Positions 43,555 through 51,808 of a DNA stretch of 64,000 nt are shown here, in pieces. The stretch is from positions 744,001 through 808,000 of the forward strand of contig NZ_WTYZ01000001.1 of NCBI RefSeq assembly GCF_009827455.1, given 5' to 3'. Each line of letters starts with the position of its first letter. Position 1 is the stretch's first letter. This stretch comes from Pontixanthobacter aestiaquae. GTDB lineage: Bacteria; Pseudomonadota; Alphaproteobacteria; Sphingomonadales; Sphingomonadaceae. The notes under the pieces are model-generated. The model saw nothing but the letters and a program-made list of their open reading frames with translations. It ran no database searches and was not told the origin of the DNA. Position numbers and translations under genes: made by a program.

Positions 43555-44444
43555 GCAGCTTTTGTGCTGCGTTAGCGCTAGTCTTTTCGAGCCTGATCCC
43601 GTCACAAGCACTTGCATGGGGCGGGTACGGGCACCGGACCACCGGCGAAATTGCGCTCGCCAATGTGAAGCCGGAAACACGCCGCGCGATTGCCCAATTG
43701 CTTGAATATGAAAAGCAATTGGGCACGCCCGAATGCCGGTTGGCGACCCTCGCCGATGCGACGGTTTGGCCAGATTGCGTGAGGCGGACGCGTTGGCGTT
43801 GGGGCTACACCGCAGCATGGCATTATCGCACAACGCCCATTTGCGAGGCCTATGAGCCGTGGAAAAACTGCAGCGGCGGCAATTGTGTGACCGCGCAGAT
43901 CGAGCGCAGCCAGCGCTTGCTGGCGGATGAGAGTCTCCCGGCACATATCCGTTTGGAAGCGCTGGCCTTTATGGTGCATTTCGTAGGCGATATTCACCAG
44001 CCGCTGCACTCGGGCGATAAGAGCGACCGCGGCGGGAATGACCGCGATACTGCTTACGGCATCATCCCCTATATGAACCTGCATTGGATATGGGACGGCC
44101 CGCTGGCAGAGCGCGCGATAAGCTCAACCCAGCGCCCGATCGCACGCCGCTATAGCATGGACGAATTGGCTGAACTGGGCGCATCGCGCGATGATTGGGG
44201 CACAGCTGCCGATTGGGGCCGCGAGAGCTGGCAGGCGGCGCGTGATTTTGTCTATCCCAACGCGTTCGACACGGATCCGTGTGCGAGCGATTTGCCCAAT
44301 GAAACCGCACTGACACAGGAAGATATCGTTGCGGCTATTCCGCTCGTGCAGCGACGTATCCGGCAAGCGGGCCTGCGCATGGCGGCGATGCTGGATCAGG
44401 CCTTTGAGCCGGGCGCGCTGCCCGAGCCGGAGCGGCGCAGATGA
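43512..44444 (+). CDS. S1/P1 family exported nuclease
   Basis: About 310 residues. Signal peptide ends ...SQALA, leaving mature N-terminal Trp (WGGYGHRTTGEIA), which with the His is part of the trinuclear zinc site in this family. Further ligands: Asp in TVWPDCVR, His in AAWHYRTTP, H-x3-D-x-H in MVHFVGDIHQPLHSG, and H-x3-D in NLHWIWDGPL. All expected zinc ligands are present, so an active single-strand nuclease/3'-nucleotidase is expected in the periplasm. Start GTG 43512 overlaps the GST 3' end; an ATG at 43473 is an alternative. The stop overlaps dapE (ATGA). Confidence 0.85.
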   Translation: MGTRTIRNERFGKIGSFCAALALVFSSLIPSQALAWGGYGHRTTGEIALANVKPETRRAIAQLLEYEKQLGTPECRLATLADATVWPDCVRRTRWRWGYTAAWHYRTTPICEAYEPWKNCSGGNCVTAQIERSQRLLADESLPAHIRLEALAFMVHFVGDIHQPLHSGDKSDRGGNDRDTAYGIIPYMNLHWIWDGPLAERAISSTQRPIARRYSMDELAELGASRDDWGTAADWGRESWQAARDFVYPNAFDTDPCASDLPNETALTQEDIVAAIPLVQRRIRQAGLRMAAMLDQAFEPGALPEPERRR

Positions 44445-45577
44445 CCGCCAAACAGATGACTGACGCCATATCTCTCGCCGAAAAGCTGATCGCCGCGCCC
44501 AGCGTAACCCCGGCAACGGGGCTGGTATTCGATGTGATGGAGGCGATGCTGGAGCCGCTGGGCTTCGAAGTGCACCGCTTTGTGAAGGGCGAAGCGCCAG
44601 ATGGTCCGGTGGAAAACCTGTTCGCGATCCGGCGCGGGCCGGACGGGTCGAAGCACTTCGCCTTTGCCGGGCATCTGGATGTCGTGCCTCCGGGCGAAGG
44701 CTGGACCAGCGCACCCTTCGCGCCTGAGCGGAGAGGCGATCTGCTCTATGGTCGCGGCGCGGTGGATATGAAGGGCTCGATAGCCTCTATGGTCGCGGCT
44801 GTGGCCGAGGTGCCTGCTGAGGCCGGAACAGTGAGCTTTATCATCACTGGCGATGAGGAAGGACCGGCTGTCTACGGCACCCGCGCGCTGATCGACTTTA
44901 TGCAGGAACGCGGTGAAACGCCCGATTTGTGTCTTGTCGGTGAGCCGACATCCGTAAACCAGCTCGGCGATATGATGAAGATCGGGCGGCGCGGATCGGT
45001 CAATATCTGGCTCGAGGTCGAAGGCACGCAGGGCCACGTTGCCTACCCGCATCTGGCCGACAATCCGCTGCCCAAGCTGGTCGCGATCCTGGCGGAACTG
45101 GATGCGCTGGTGCTCGATGAGGGGACCAACTGGTTCCAACCGTCCAACCTCGAAATCACCGATCTCGAAGTCGGCAATCCGGCGCATAATGTGATCCCGG
45201 CAGTAGCCAAGGCGCGCATCTCGATCCGCTTCAACGACACGCATAGCGGTGCGTCATTGTCGGAAACTGTCAGCGCAATAGCCGAGAAGCACGGCGGCGT
45301 GGCCAAGCCGGTTATCTCGGGCGAACCCTTCCTGACTCCCCCGGGCGAGTTCAGCCAAATCATCGCTGATGCAGTGAAGGCCGAGACCGGCATTGATCCA
45401 GAGCCATCGACCACTGGCGGCACATCCGACGCCCGCTTCCTGCGCGCAGTCTGCCCGGTGATCGAATTCGGACTGTGCAACGCGACCATGCATAAGCGCG
45501 ACGAAGCGGTGGCAATGGCCGACCTGGAAACGCTCGCGAAAATCTACGCGCGGATCGCGAAGGCTGTGCTGGGGTAA
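44441..45577 (+). CDS. dapE: Succinyl-diaminopimelate desuccinylase
   Basis: 378 residues, M20 metallopeptidase family. Metal-site motifs FAGHLDVVPPGEGW, YGRGAVDMKGSIASM, and ITGDEEGPAVYGT (Glu-Glu pair, bridging acid), a dimerisation lid domain with GRRGSVNIWLEVEGTQGHVAYPHLADNP, and GGTSDARF near the C-terminus. It removes succinate from N-succinyl-LL-diaminopimelate in lysine and murein precursor synthesis; dapB of the same pathway is 1 kb away. Overlaps the nuclease stop by ATGA and its own stop overlaps the next ORF. Confidence 0.95.
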   Translation: MTAKQMTDAISLAEKLIAAPSVTPATGLVFDVMEAMLEPLGFEVHRFVKGEAPDGPVENLFAIRRGPDGSKHFAFAGHLDVVPPGEGWTSAPFAPERRGDLLYGRGAVDMKGSIASMVAAVAEVPAEAGTVSFIITGDEEGPAVYGTRALIDFMQERGETPDLCLVGEPTSVNQLGDMMKIGRRGSVNIWLEVEGTQGHVAYPHLADNPLPKLVAILAELDALVLDEGTNWFQPSNLEITDLEVGNPAHNVIPAVAKARISIRFNDTHSGASLSETVSAIAEKHGGVAKPVISGEPFLTPPGEFSQIIADAVKAETGIDPEPSTTGGTSDARFLRAVCPVIEFGLCNATMHKRDEAVAMADLETLAKIYARIAKAVLG

Positions 45578-45897
45578 TGTTTAATTCCGAGCCGGAATTC
45601 GAAAAGCGAGAGGCCGTTGTGCGTTACGCCATCGGCGGCGTTTTGGCGCTGCTCGCTCCGTTTCTAATTATCGCCGCGATCATCAGCCTTCCGGATCGCC
45701 ATTCCCTAGTTGTATTCATCCCATGGTACGGCTGGCTGCTCGGATTGTTGCTCATCGGAATTGTCGGGATTCATCTACTGCCGGTAAAGCAATGGACAAA
45801 GGCGGCGATGACAGCTTGCTACGTACCGGGAGGCGCTTTTGTGTTTGCCGGTTTCTTTCTTTCATATGCGTGCGCATTCTATGGAGACTGCCTCTAG
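45577..45897 (+). CDS. Small hypothetical membrane protein
   Basis: 106 residues with three predicted membrane segments (about 18-36, 48-66, 78-98) and a basic loop (LLPVKQWTKAA). ATG overlaps the dapE stop (TAATG), so it is translated with dapE. No family recognised; the pattern (charged N-terminus EFEKREAVVRYAIGG, three spans, Cys near the end) is unremarkable. Ends 2 bp before the convergent nth. Confidence 0.6.
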   Translation: MFNSEPEFEKREAVVRYAIGGVLALLAPFLIIAAIISLPDRHSLVVFIPWYGWLLGLLLIGIVGIHLLPVKQWTKAAMTACYVPGGAFVFAGFFLSYACAFYGDCL

Positions 45898-45899
45898 CG

Positions 45900-46550
45900 T
45901 CACCGCCCCTTCGGCTTCTCGAGCACCTTCTTCCGGAAGCTGCATAGATCGGTCAGCCCGCAGCGCCAGCATTCGGGCGTGCGCGCCTTGCAGACATAGC
46001 GGCCGTGCAGGATTAGCCAGTGATGTGCGTGCAGGCGGAAGGGCTGCGGAACGCGTTTATCGAGCTTTGCCTCGACCGCCTCGGGTGTTTTGCCTTTGGC
46101 CAGACCGGTGCGGTTGCCCATTCGCAGAATATGCGTATCGACCGCGAACGTCTCCTGCTTGAACCAGCAATTGAGCACGACATTGGCGGTCTTGCGCCCG
46201 ACACCGGGCAGTGTGACCAGCTCGTCACGATCATCGGGCACTTCGCTGCCATAATGATCGATCAGCCGCTGGGAGAGCAGAATGACGTTCTTCGCCTTCG
46301 AATTGAACAGCCCAATCGTTTTGATGTGCTCTTTCAGCCCCTCTTCGCCGAGCGCGACCATCTGCTCGGGCGTTTTGACTTCCGCAAACAACCTCCGCGT
46401 GGCCTTGTTGACGCCAACGTCAGTCGCCTGCGCCGACAGCGCCACCGCCACGACAAGCTGATAGGCATTGCCATATTCCAGTTCGGTCTCCGGCTCGGGA
46501 TTGTCTTCGGCCAAGCGGCGGAAAAATTCAAAGATCTGGTCTTTGGTCAC
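45900..46550 (-). CDS. nth: Endonuclease III
   Basis: 216 residues. Helix-hairpin-helix LVTLPGVGRKTANVVLNCWF with the catalytic Lys, the catalytic Asp in VDTHILRMGNRTG, and the C-terminal 4Fe-4S loop C-x6-C-x2-C-x5-C (CKARTPECWRCGLTDLC). Bifunctional glycosylase/AP-lyase removing oxidised pyrimidines. Overlaps the upstream dapB stop by ATGA (46547-46550), so the two are cotranscribed. Confidence 0.95.
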   Translation of the reverse strand: MTKDQIFEFFRRLAEDNPEPETELEYGNAYQLVVAVALSAQATDVGVNKATRRLFAEVKTPEQMVALGEEGLKEHIKTIGLFNSKAKNVILLSQRLIDHYGSEVPDDRDELVTLPGVGRKTANVVLNCWFKQETFAVDTHILRMGNRTGLAKGKTPEAVEAKLDKRVPQPFRLHAHHWLILHGRYVCKARTPECWRCGLTDLCSFRKKVLEKPKGR

Positions 46551-47275
46551 AGGTCAAGAACATCCGGCATCGCGTACCGTCCCGCATCCTTGCCCACGAG
46601 CCACTCAGCGGCCTTCACCGCGCCGCGCGCGAAGATCATGCGGTTTTCGGCGTTGTGAGTCAGAGTGATACGTTCTTCGTCGCCTGCAAAGGTGACGCTG
46701 TGATCCCCTGCGACGGTGCCGCCGCGCAGGGACGCAAAGCCGATGGCACCGCGTTCGCGCGCGCCGGTCTGTCCGTCTCTGCCGCGCTCGGATTTTGCGG
46801 CCAGATCGATGTCGCGGCCATTGGCGGCGGCTTCGCCCAGCAACAGGGCGGTACCCGAAGGCGCATCGACTTTCATCCGGTGATGCATTTCGACGATCTC
46901 GATATCCCAATCGTCGCCAAGTTTTGCTGCGGCTTCCTCGACCAGATGGGCTAACAGTGTGACGCCCAGCGAAGTATTGCCGGTTTGCAGGATCGCGGTT
47001 TTCTGCGCGGCGGTATCGATGGCCGCATGGTGCGAAGCTTCCAGCCCGGTCGTGCCGATGACCATGGGAATACCCGCGCTGACGGCAGCGTCCAGATTGG
47101 CTGACAATGCGACAGGTGCGGAGAAATCGACCAACACATCCGCCTTGGCAGCTAGCGCGCCCACATCATCGCCCTCGTCCGCGCCGCCTGCATACTCATG
47201 CCCGGCATCCGCGATGGCTTGTTGCAGAGCCCTGCCCATCCGGCCTTTGCTGCCGATTATTCCGATCGTCGTCAT
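46547..47275 (-). CDS. dapB: 4-hydroxy-tetrahydrodipicolinate reductase
   Basis: 242 residues. NAD(P) motif GIIGSKGRMGRAL, IGTTGLEASHHAAIDTAAQ, catalytic His/Lys region EMHHRMKVDAPSGTALLLGE, and GTVAGDHSVTFAGDEERITLTHNA. Second-to-third step of the lysine/diaminopimelate pathway. Divergent from the sirtuin with 26 bp between starts, so the promoters must overlap the coding regions. Confidence 0.95.
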   Translation of the reverse strand: MTTIGIIGSKGRMGRALQQAIADAGHEYAGGADEGDDVGALAAKADVLVDFSAPVALSANLDAAVSAGIPMVIGTTGLEASHHAAIDTAAQKTAILQTGNTSLGVTLLAHLVEEAAAKLGDDWDIEIVEMHHRMKVDAPSGTALLLGEAAANGRDIDLAAKSERGRDGQTGARERGAIGFASLRGGTVAGDHSVTFAGDEERITLTHNAENRMIFARGAVKAAEWLVGKDAGRYAMPDVLDL

Positions 47276-47301
47276 TGCTTCTCCACTTCGCTCTGTGCTT
47301 C

Positions 47302-48033
47302 ATGGGGGACATGGGCGGTAACCGCAATATTGTGATTTTGACCGGCGCTGGTGTGAGTGCTGAAAGCGGTATCGATACGTTCAGAGACGGCGGAGGGCTG
47401 TGGGAGCAGCACCGCGTTGAAGATGTTGCGACGCCTGAGGCATTTCAACGCGACCCCGATCTGGTGCTACGTTTTTACGATAAGCGGCGCGAGGCTGTTC
47501 AAACGAAGGAGCCCAATGCCGCCCACAATGCGCTGGCGCGACTGGAAGCGAAATGGGGTGGCGATGTCCTGATCGTCACGCAGAACGTCGATGATCTGCA
47601 TGAGCGCGCCGGTGCCAAGAATGTCCTGCATATGCATGGCGAATTGCTCAACGCATGGTGCACCGCCTGCGATGCACGCTCGCGCTGGACTCGGCCCATG
47701 ATCGATCGGCCAGCATGTCCTGCATGCAGCGCTTCCGCGCTTCGCCCTGATATCGTTTGGTTTGGTGAAATGCCGTACCGGATGGAAGAAATATACGGAG
47801 CGCTGCGGCAAGCCGATCTGTTCGTCTCGATCGGAACATCGGGTGCGGTCTATCCGGCGGCAGGTTTTGTCCGCGACGCCCGAGAGTTGGGGGTCGAAAC
47901 TCTGGAACTCAATCTGGAGCGGAGCGAGGGGTCGAGTTGGTTCGATGAAACGCGGCTTGGTCCGGCGACTGAGATTGTCCCGGCTTGGGTGGATGAAGTG
48001 TTGGCGCAAGCGCTCGAAAGCGGGATTCGGTAG
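47302..48033 (+). CDS. cobB: NAD-dependent protein deacylase, sirtuin
   Basis: 243 residues. Sirtuin motifs ILTGAGVSAESGIDTFRDGGG, the deacylase-type FYDKRR (Y-x-x-R, which favours succinyl/malonyl groups in class III), TQNVDDLHERAG, catalytic His in LHMHGELLNAWC, and four zinc Cys (C-T-A-C and C-P-A-C). GTSGAVYPAAGFV closes the NAD pocket. ATG 47302 was chosen; 47311 is three codons later. It overlaps the following hypothetical gene by one base (TAGTG). Confidence 0.93.
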   Translation: MGDMGGNRNIVILTGAGVSAESGIDTFRDGGGLWEQHRVEDVATPEAFQRDPDLVLRFYDKRREAVQTKEPNAAHNALARLEAKWGGDVLIVTQNVDDLHERAGAKNVLHMHGELLNAWCTACDARSRWTRPMIDRPACPACSASALRPDIVWFGEMPYRMEEIYGALRQADLFVSIGTSGAVYPAAGFVRDARELGVETLELNLERSEGSSWFDETRLGPATEIVPAWVDEVLAQALESGIR

Positions 48034-48479
48034 TGGCGAGACGATTGGAACTTCAAGGCGTCGCCAATGATCTTCTGGCAACTTTCATCAGTCGCTACAA
48101 TCAGATTGACGGATACTGGGCGTTAGGAAAATTTCAGTCCTTCCTTTCCGATGGCGCACATGGTTCAATCATCATTGATCTGATAGCAACCGATCGCATA
48201 ACATCGGCGTATGAGAAGTTTCCGGAGACTAATCGGTACTACTCTGGGGCGATGGTGAGGATTGCCGAGTCAAAGGGGATACCTGTTGATTGGATTGTTG
48301 CTGGCTCAATTGAAGTGCGATCACTCTCAAAATATGAACTGCACTGCCGAGCGCAGTTGACCGCAGATAACGGGCGCAAGTTTGCATCAGAGGCTCTTGT
48401 GCAGGCGAACAAGCATAGTCCTGCTGAGTTCAGGAGCGCCAGCGATATCACTGGCCCAAGCAATCAAAGAGGGCAGTGA
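48033..48479 (+). CDS. Hypothetical protein coupled to cobB
   Basis: 148 residues from GTG 48033 overlapping the cobB stop. No family recognised. Visible: an N-terminal ELQGVANDLLATFISRYNQI, IDGYWALGKFQSFLSDG, then GSIIIDLIATDRIT and a C-terminal ELHCRAQLTADNGR region with alternating polar/hydrophobic strands. It has lower GC than its neighbours and no signal peptide. Could be a regulatory partner of CobB or a horizontally acquired orphan. Convergent with the MoeB/ThiF gene. Confidence 0.55.
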   Translation: MARRLELQGVANDLLATFISRYNQIDGYWALGKFQSFLSDGAHGSIIIDLIATDRITSAYEKFPETNRYYSGAMVRIAESKGIPVDWIVAGSIEVRSLSKYELHCRAQLTADNGRKFASEALVQANKHSPAEFRSASDITGPSNQRGQ

Positions 48480-48484
48480 CTTTC

Positions 48485-49261
48485 CTATGCTTGTGAGCAA
48501 GCCCGGCACTCCGGATCCTTCGAAATTGTCAGCGTCCGCATCGCTGGCTTGAGCCCGTCGAGCATATGGAGCTTGCCCCAGCCCGGGTCGCCCAATGCGG
48601 ATTTACCATCCAGTAGAATGCGTATTGCTTGCATCGCGGCAAAGCTGCCTGCCCATCCGGCCATCGCGCCGAGCATGCCGTCATCCGCACAAGTGTCGCA
48701 ATCATCGGCGTCGAATGCATCGCCGACATAACAGCGGTAGCAGGCGTGATCCGGCAGATGTCCGGCGAAGGCAGCGACTTGTCCTTGGAAGCGCCCTACC
48801 GCGGCGCTGAGGAGCGGAATATCCATCGCGACGCAGGCATCCGACACCGCGAGGCGAGTCGCGAAATTATCGGTCCCGTCGAGGACCAGCTGAGAGCCTT
48901 CCAATATCGCGCGGACATTGTCTCCGGTGATCCGGTCATCGCGAACATCAACAGCAATATGCGTGTCAAAATTGGCGAGCCACCGACGTGCTGCGACTGC
49001 CTTCGAATGCCCAATGTCCCGTTGTGTGTAGATGGTCTGGCGCTGGAGATTCGACAATTCGACATCGCCATTATCGATCAGCGTCAGCCGCCCTATCCCC
49101 GCGCCCGCCAGATATTGCAATGCGGGACTGCCAATACCGCCAAGCCCGACCACGGTAATTTGCGCATCGGCGAGCGCAACCTGACCTGCACCGCCGATCT
49201 CAGGGATCACGATATGACGCGCAAAACGGTCGAGACGTTCGGGTGAGAGGCTCATACTCAC
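48485..49261 (-). CDS. MoeB/ThiF/HesA family adenylyltransferase
   Basis: 258 residues. E1-like fold: GLGGIGSPALQYLAGAGIGRLTLID (ATP site), NLQRQTIYTQRDIGHSKA, DGTDNFATRLAVSDAC and two zinc Cys pairs (CYRC near 178 and CRAC near 254). Activates a sulfur-carrier protein C-terminus (MoaD or ThiS) by adenylation. No rhodanese domain, so MoeB-like rather than MOCS3-like. No moa/thi genes nearby. Upstream start MSMSLSPERL is flanked by the inverted-repeat element at 49269-49347. Confidence 0.85.
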   Translation of the reverse strand: MSMSLSPERLDRFARHIVIPEIGGAGQVALADAQITVVGLGGIGSPALQYLAGAGIGRLTLIDNGDVELSNLQRQTIYTQRDIGHSKAVAARRWLANFDTHIAVDVRDDRITGDNVRAILEGSQLVLDGTDNFATRLAVSDACVAMDIPLLSAAVGRFQGQVAAFAGHLPDHACYRCYVGDAFDADDCDTCADDGMLGAMAGWAGSFAAMQAIRILLDGKSALGDPGWGKLHMLDGLKPAMRTLTISKDPECRACSQA

Positions 49262-49268
49262 TCCATAA

Positions 49269-49347
49269 CGTCATTCCCGCGCAAGCGGGAACCCAGAATG
49301 TCTGGCAGTGCGAATTATCCTAGGTTCCCGCTTGCGCGGGAATGACG
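49269..49347. repeat. 79-bp inverted-repeat element (CGTCATTCCCGCGCAAGCGGG type)
   Basis: Ends of 28 bp are inverted copies with one mismatch: it starts CGTCATTCCCGCGCAAGCG (49269) and ends CGCTTGCGCGGGAATGACG (49347). The sequence is one of the most common dispersed repeats in proteobacteria. Lies between the MoeB-like start and the dnaA stop. Confidence 0.85.
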
Positions 49348-49360
49348 AAGAGTAGTGAAC

Positions 49361-50803
49361 TCAGCTTTCCAGCTGCCGCAGCAGGCTCCGCACATCGCCG
49401 TCCATATCTGCATCACGTTTGCGCAGATCTTCTATCAGGCGGACAGCGTGGATAACGGTCGAGTGGTCGCGGCCACCGAATTTGCGGCCAATCTCCGGGT
49501 AGCTGCGCGGTGTCAGTACTTTGGAGAGATACATCGCGACCTGGCGCGGGCGAACTACAGCGCGCGCACGGCGTTTGCTGCTCATTTCGCTGCGGTCGAT
49601 CCGGTAGAATTGGCATACGGTCCGCTGGATTTCATCAATCGTAATCCGGCGGCGGTTGGCCGAGAGAATATCGGTCAATTGTTCTTCGGCCAATTGCAGT
49701 GACACGGTCTGGCCGGTCAGCTGCGCATAGGCGATCAGTTTGTTGAGACCGCCAACCAGCTCGCGCACATTGCGGGTGATAGTGCGGGCCAGAAATTCGA
49801 TCACATCGGCGGGCACTTCGAGCGGAGCAAAGCGCGTGAGTTTCGATTCGAGAATCTTGCGGCGCAATTCGATATCGGCAGGAGCGATGTCCGCGACCAG
49901 ACCCATCGACAGGCGGCTGAGCAGACGCGGCTCGACACCGTCCAATGCCTGCGGTGCACGGTCCGCAGCGAAGACGAGGCGTTTGCCCTCGGCCAGCAGC
50001 GCGTCGATCGTGTAAAGCAGCTCTTCCTGAGCCGATGCCTTGCCGATGATAAACTGGATATCATCGACCAACAGCAGATCGAAGCTGCGCAACCGCGCTT
50101 TGAATTCGATCATCTGGTTTTGTTTCAGAGCCTGAACGAACTCGACCATGAACCGCTCGGCAGAGCAGTAGAAAATGCGTGAACGCGGGTGCGCGGCCAA
50201 ATAGGCGTGGCCGATGGCGTGCATCAGATGTGTTTTGCCCTGACCGGTCGCAGCTTTGAGATAAAGCGGGCTGAATTGCGGCGTCTCGGTCGCGGCCATA
50301 CGCTGCGCAGCGTTGCAGCCCAGAATATTGGTCTCACCAGTTACGAAGGCGGCAAAGGTCAGCGAGGGGTCGAGGCCCACCGAAGACGTAAAGCCTTGCT
50401 CACCGATTGTGCCTGCAGCGACAGCGATCATCGACGAATCGCCGCGATCATTGGCTGCGCGGGGCCCGCCCGCATAATCGCCGCTCAGATTCATATCGGG
50501 CAGCTTGCGGCGGCCCGGGTGAACTTGAATGCGGACATTGCGAATGTCGCTCTTGGCGATTTTCCAGGCAAGCGAGAGACGGTCAGCGAACCGGTCCTGC
50601 ACCCAATTGGCGGAGAATTCGGTTGGCAGATAAAGATCGAGAGTGCCGGTATCTTTGCAGAAGCCGCCAACCTGAATCGGCTTGATCCACTGGCTGTGCA
50701 GTTGGTGCCCCAAATCCTTCCGCAATCCCTGGCTGATATCCGACCAATCGGCAGCCAGGTTCACTGCTTCAAGATCTTCGGTGCCATCCTTTTTCGTTGC
50801 CAT
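49361..50803 (-). CDS. dnaA: Chromosomal replication initiator DnaA
   Basis: 480 residues from ATG 50803. Domain I (WSDISQGLRKDLGHQLHSQWI), a linker, the AAA+ domain with Walker A-like KAATGQGKTHLMHAIGH, Walker B LLLVDDIQFI and sensor motifs (RLSMGLVADI), and domain IV with SSKRRARAVVRPRQVAMYLS and GGRDHSTVIHAV, the DnaA-box-binding helix. The gene initiates replication at oriC. The TTG at 50824 adds seven residues. In the 455 bp upstream (50804-51259) I do not find good TTATCCACA boxes. Confidence 0.96.
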   Translation of the reverse strand: MATKKDGTEDLEAVNLAADWSDISQGLRKDLGHQLHSQWIKPIQVGGFCKDTGTLDLYLPTEFSANWVQDRFADRLSLAWKIAKSDIRNVRIQVHPGRRKLPDMNLSGDYAGGPRAANDRGDSSMIAVAAGTIGEQGFTSSVGLDPSLTFAAFVTGETNILGCNAAQRMAATETPQFSPLYLKAATGQGKTHLMHAIGHAYLAAHPRSRIFYCSAERFMVEFVQALKQNQMIEFKARLRSFDLLLVDDIQFIIGKASAQEELLYTIDALLAEGKRLVFAADRAPQALDGVEPRLLSRLSMGLVADIAPADIELRRKILESKLTRFAPLEVPADVIEFLARTITRNVRELVGGLNKLIAYAQLTGQTVSLQLAEEQLTDILSANRRRITIDEIQRTVCQFYRIDRSEMSSKRRARAVVRPRQVAMYLSKVLTPRSYPEIGRKFGGRDHSTVIHAVRLIEDLRKRDADMDGDVRSLLRQLES

Positions 50804-51173
50804 TACTTTGCCCAAATCCCGCAAATGCCGATCACGAATGCCGGCTTGTTATGTACCCAAGCATTGGAAGACAAATGGCATAGCACTGCCACGTCCCGGA
50901 ATCGGTTGATCCGGGCTCCCCCCATTGCACAAATTCTATAAAGCTCCGGCTGTCCGGCCCTGAGCACGCAACTAGTTATGAACGCCTGAGGGCTTGAAGC
51001 AAGGGGGGATATTGCAAAAAATCTGAAATATTTCGGTTGACTCGTCGCAACCCCGCAGGCCTCCGTTTAACAGGCTGTTTACCCTGCATTTTCGCCATAT
51101 GCGCGCGCGAATCGTGGAGTCACCTAGGGTTCTGGAGGGCGACTCAGTCGAACCGTCCGAGTCTTCGCACTGC
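50804..51173. other. Non-coding region between dnaA and rpsT
   Basis: About 370 bp without a supported gene. It holds AT-rich stretches (GATATTGCAAAAAATCTGAAATATTT around 51008-51034), a G-rich tract and the presumed dnaA promoter. No convincing DnaA boxes, although regions next to dnaA can hold regulatory or origin sequence in some bacteria. Nothing else is recognisable. Confidence 0.5.
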
Positions 51174-51207
51174 AACAAAAAAGGCCGATGCCATTGGCAC
51201 CGACCTT
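51174..51207 (-). terminator. Rho-independent terminator of rpsT
   Basis: On the minus strand AAGGTCGGTGCC-AAT-GGCATCGGCC forms a strong hairpin followed by TTTTTT. It lies about 55 bp past the rpsT stop. Confidence 0.9.
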
Positions 51208-51231
51208 CATGTGTTTTTGCATGTCACAAAT

Positions 51232-51246
51232 GGAGCGAATCGCTCC
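51232..51246. repeat. Perfect short palindrome GGAGCGAATCGCTCC
   Basis: Seven-base arms with one central base, 14 bp after the rpsT stop and before the terminator. Could be a second hairpin protecting the rpsT mRNA 3' end or a protein site. Confidence 0.6.
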
Positions 51247-51259
51247 ACCATGGACCGAA

Positions 51260-51520
51260 TCAGAGGGCTGCTACTCGCTTCGAGAGGCGCGACATTTTGC
51301 GTGCCGCAGTGTTTTTGTGCATCACGCCGCGGGCTACACCACGCGCCAGCTCAGGCTGAGCGACTTTAAGAGCTTCCGCTGCAACTGTCTTGTCGCCGCC
51401 TTCGATGGCGCTTTCGACTTTCTTCACGAAACCGCGGATGCGGCTCATGCGCGCGCCATTGATTTCAGCGCGGCGATCGTTGCGACGGATGCGTTTACGG
51501 GCTTGCCGAGTATTGGCCAT
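51260..51520 (-). CDS. rpsT: 30S ribosomal protein S20
   Basis: 86 residues beginning [20 protein letters not shown] and containing [18 protein letters not shown], the invariant 16S-binding stretch. Three-helix bundle at the base of the 30S body. It lies between dnaA and mutM as in many alphaproteobacteria. The palindromic element at 51651-51800 is upstream of its start, so its promoter is in 51521-51650. Confidence 0.96.
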   Translation of the reverse strand: MANTRQARKRIRRNDRRAEINGARMSRIRGFVKKVESAIEGGDKTVAAEALKVAQPELARGVARGVMHKNTAARKMSRLSKRVAAL

Positions 51521-51650
51521 GTCTGTCCTTTATCGGGCCGCCACAAGAGCGGCCGGAATTCTTTAATTGGTTCGTTCGGAAACGGCAGTTACCCGCCGGA
51601 AAGCGCGCCCTTTACCGAGGGAGGCGTGAGTCGTCAATCCTTGTTTGGTT

Positions 51651-51800
51651 TGTTTAGCCTCAAGCGCCGGCGTGCCCATCCGGGCACTTGGCTGTCCTCG
51701 CTTTCGTTCCCTGACGGTCACTTCGCGCAGTTTATCCTGAGCGGCTGTTGCAAACAGCCAGCCGGATAGCTTGCGCCCGGCGCTTGAGGCCAAACATAAA
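51651..51800. repeat. Palindromic intergenic element, copy 2
   Basis: Left end TGTTTAGCCTCAAGCGCCGGCG (51651-51672) and right end GCGCCCGGCGCTTGAGGCC (51773-51791) are inverted copies, related to the ends of the element at 35602-35888. Next to the left end the hairpin GTGCCC-ATCC-GGGCAC (51672-51687) is followed by TTGGCT; copy 1 has GGAATGC-ATCC-GCATTCC followed by TTGGCT, so stem bases differ but pairing and the ATCC loop are kept. A further GGCTGTT-GCA-AACAGCC hairpin lies at 51743-51759. It ends 9 bp before the mutM stop. Confidence 0.8.
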
Positions 51801-51808
51801 GGCTCCCC

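Noticed and set aside
50804..51259. Replication origin next to dnaA
   Set aside because: AT-rich patches exist but no TTATCCACA-type boxes or 13-mers could be recognised; many alphaproteobacteria have oriC elsewhere. Left as unassigned non-coding DNA.
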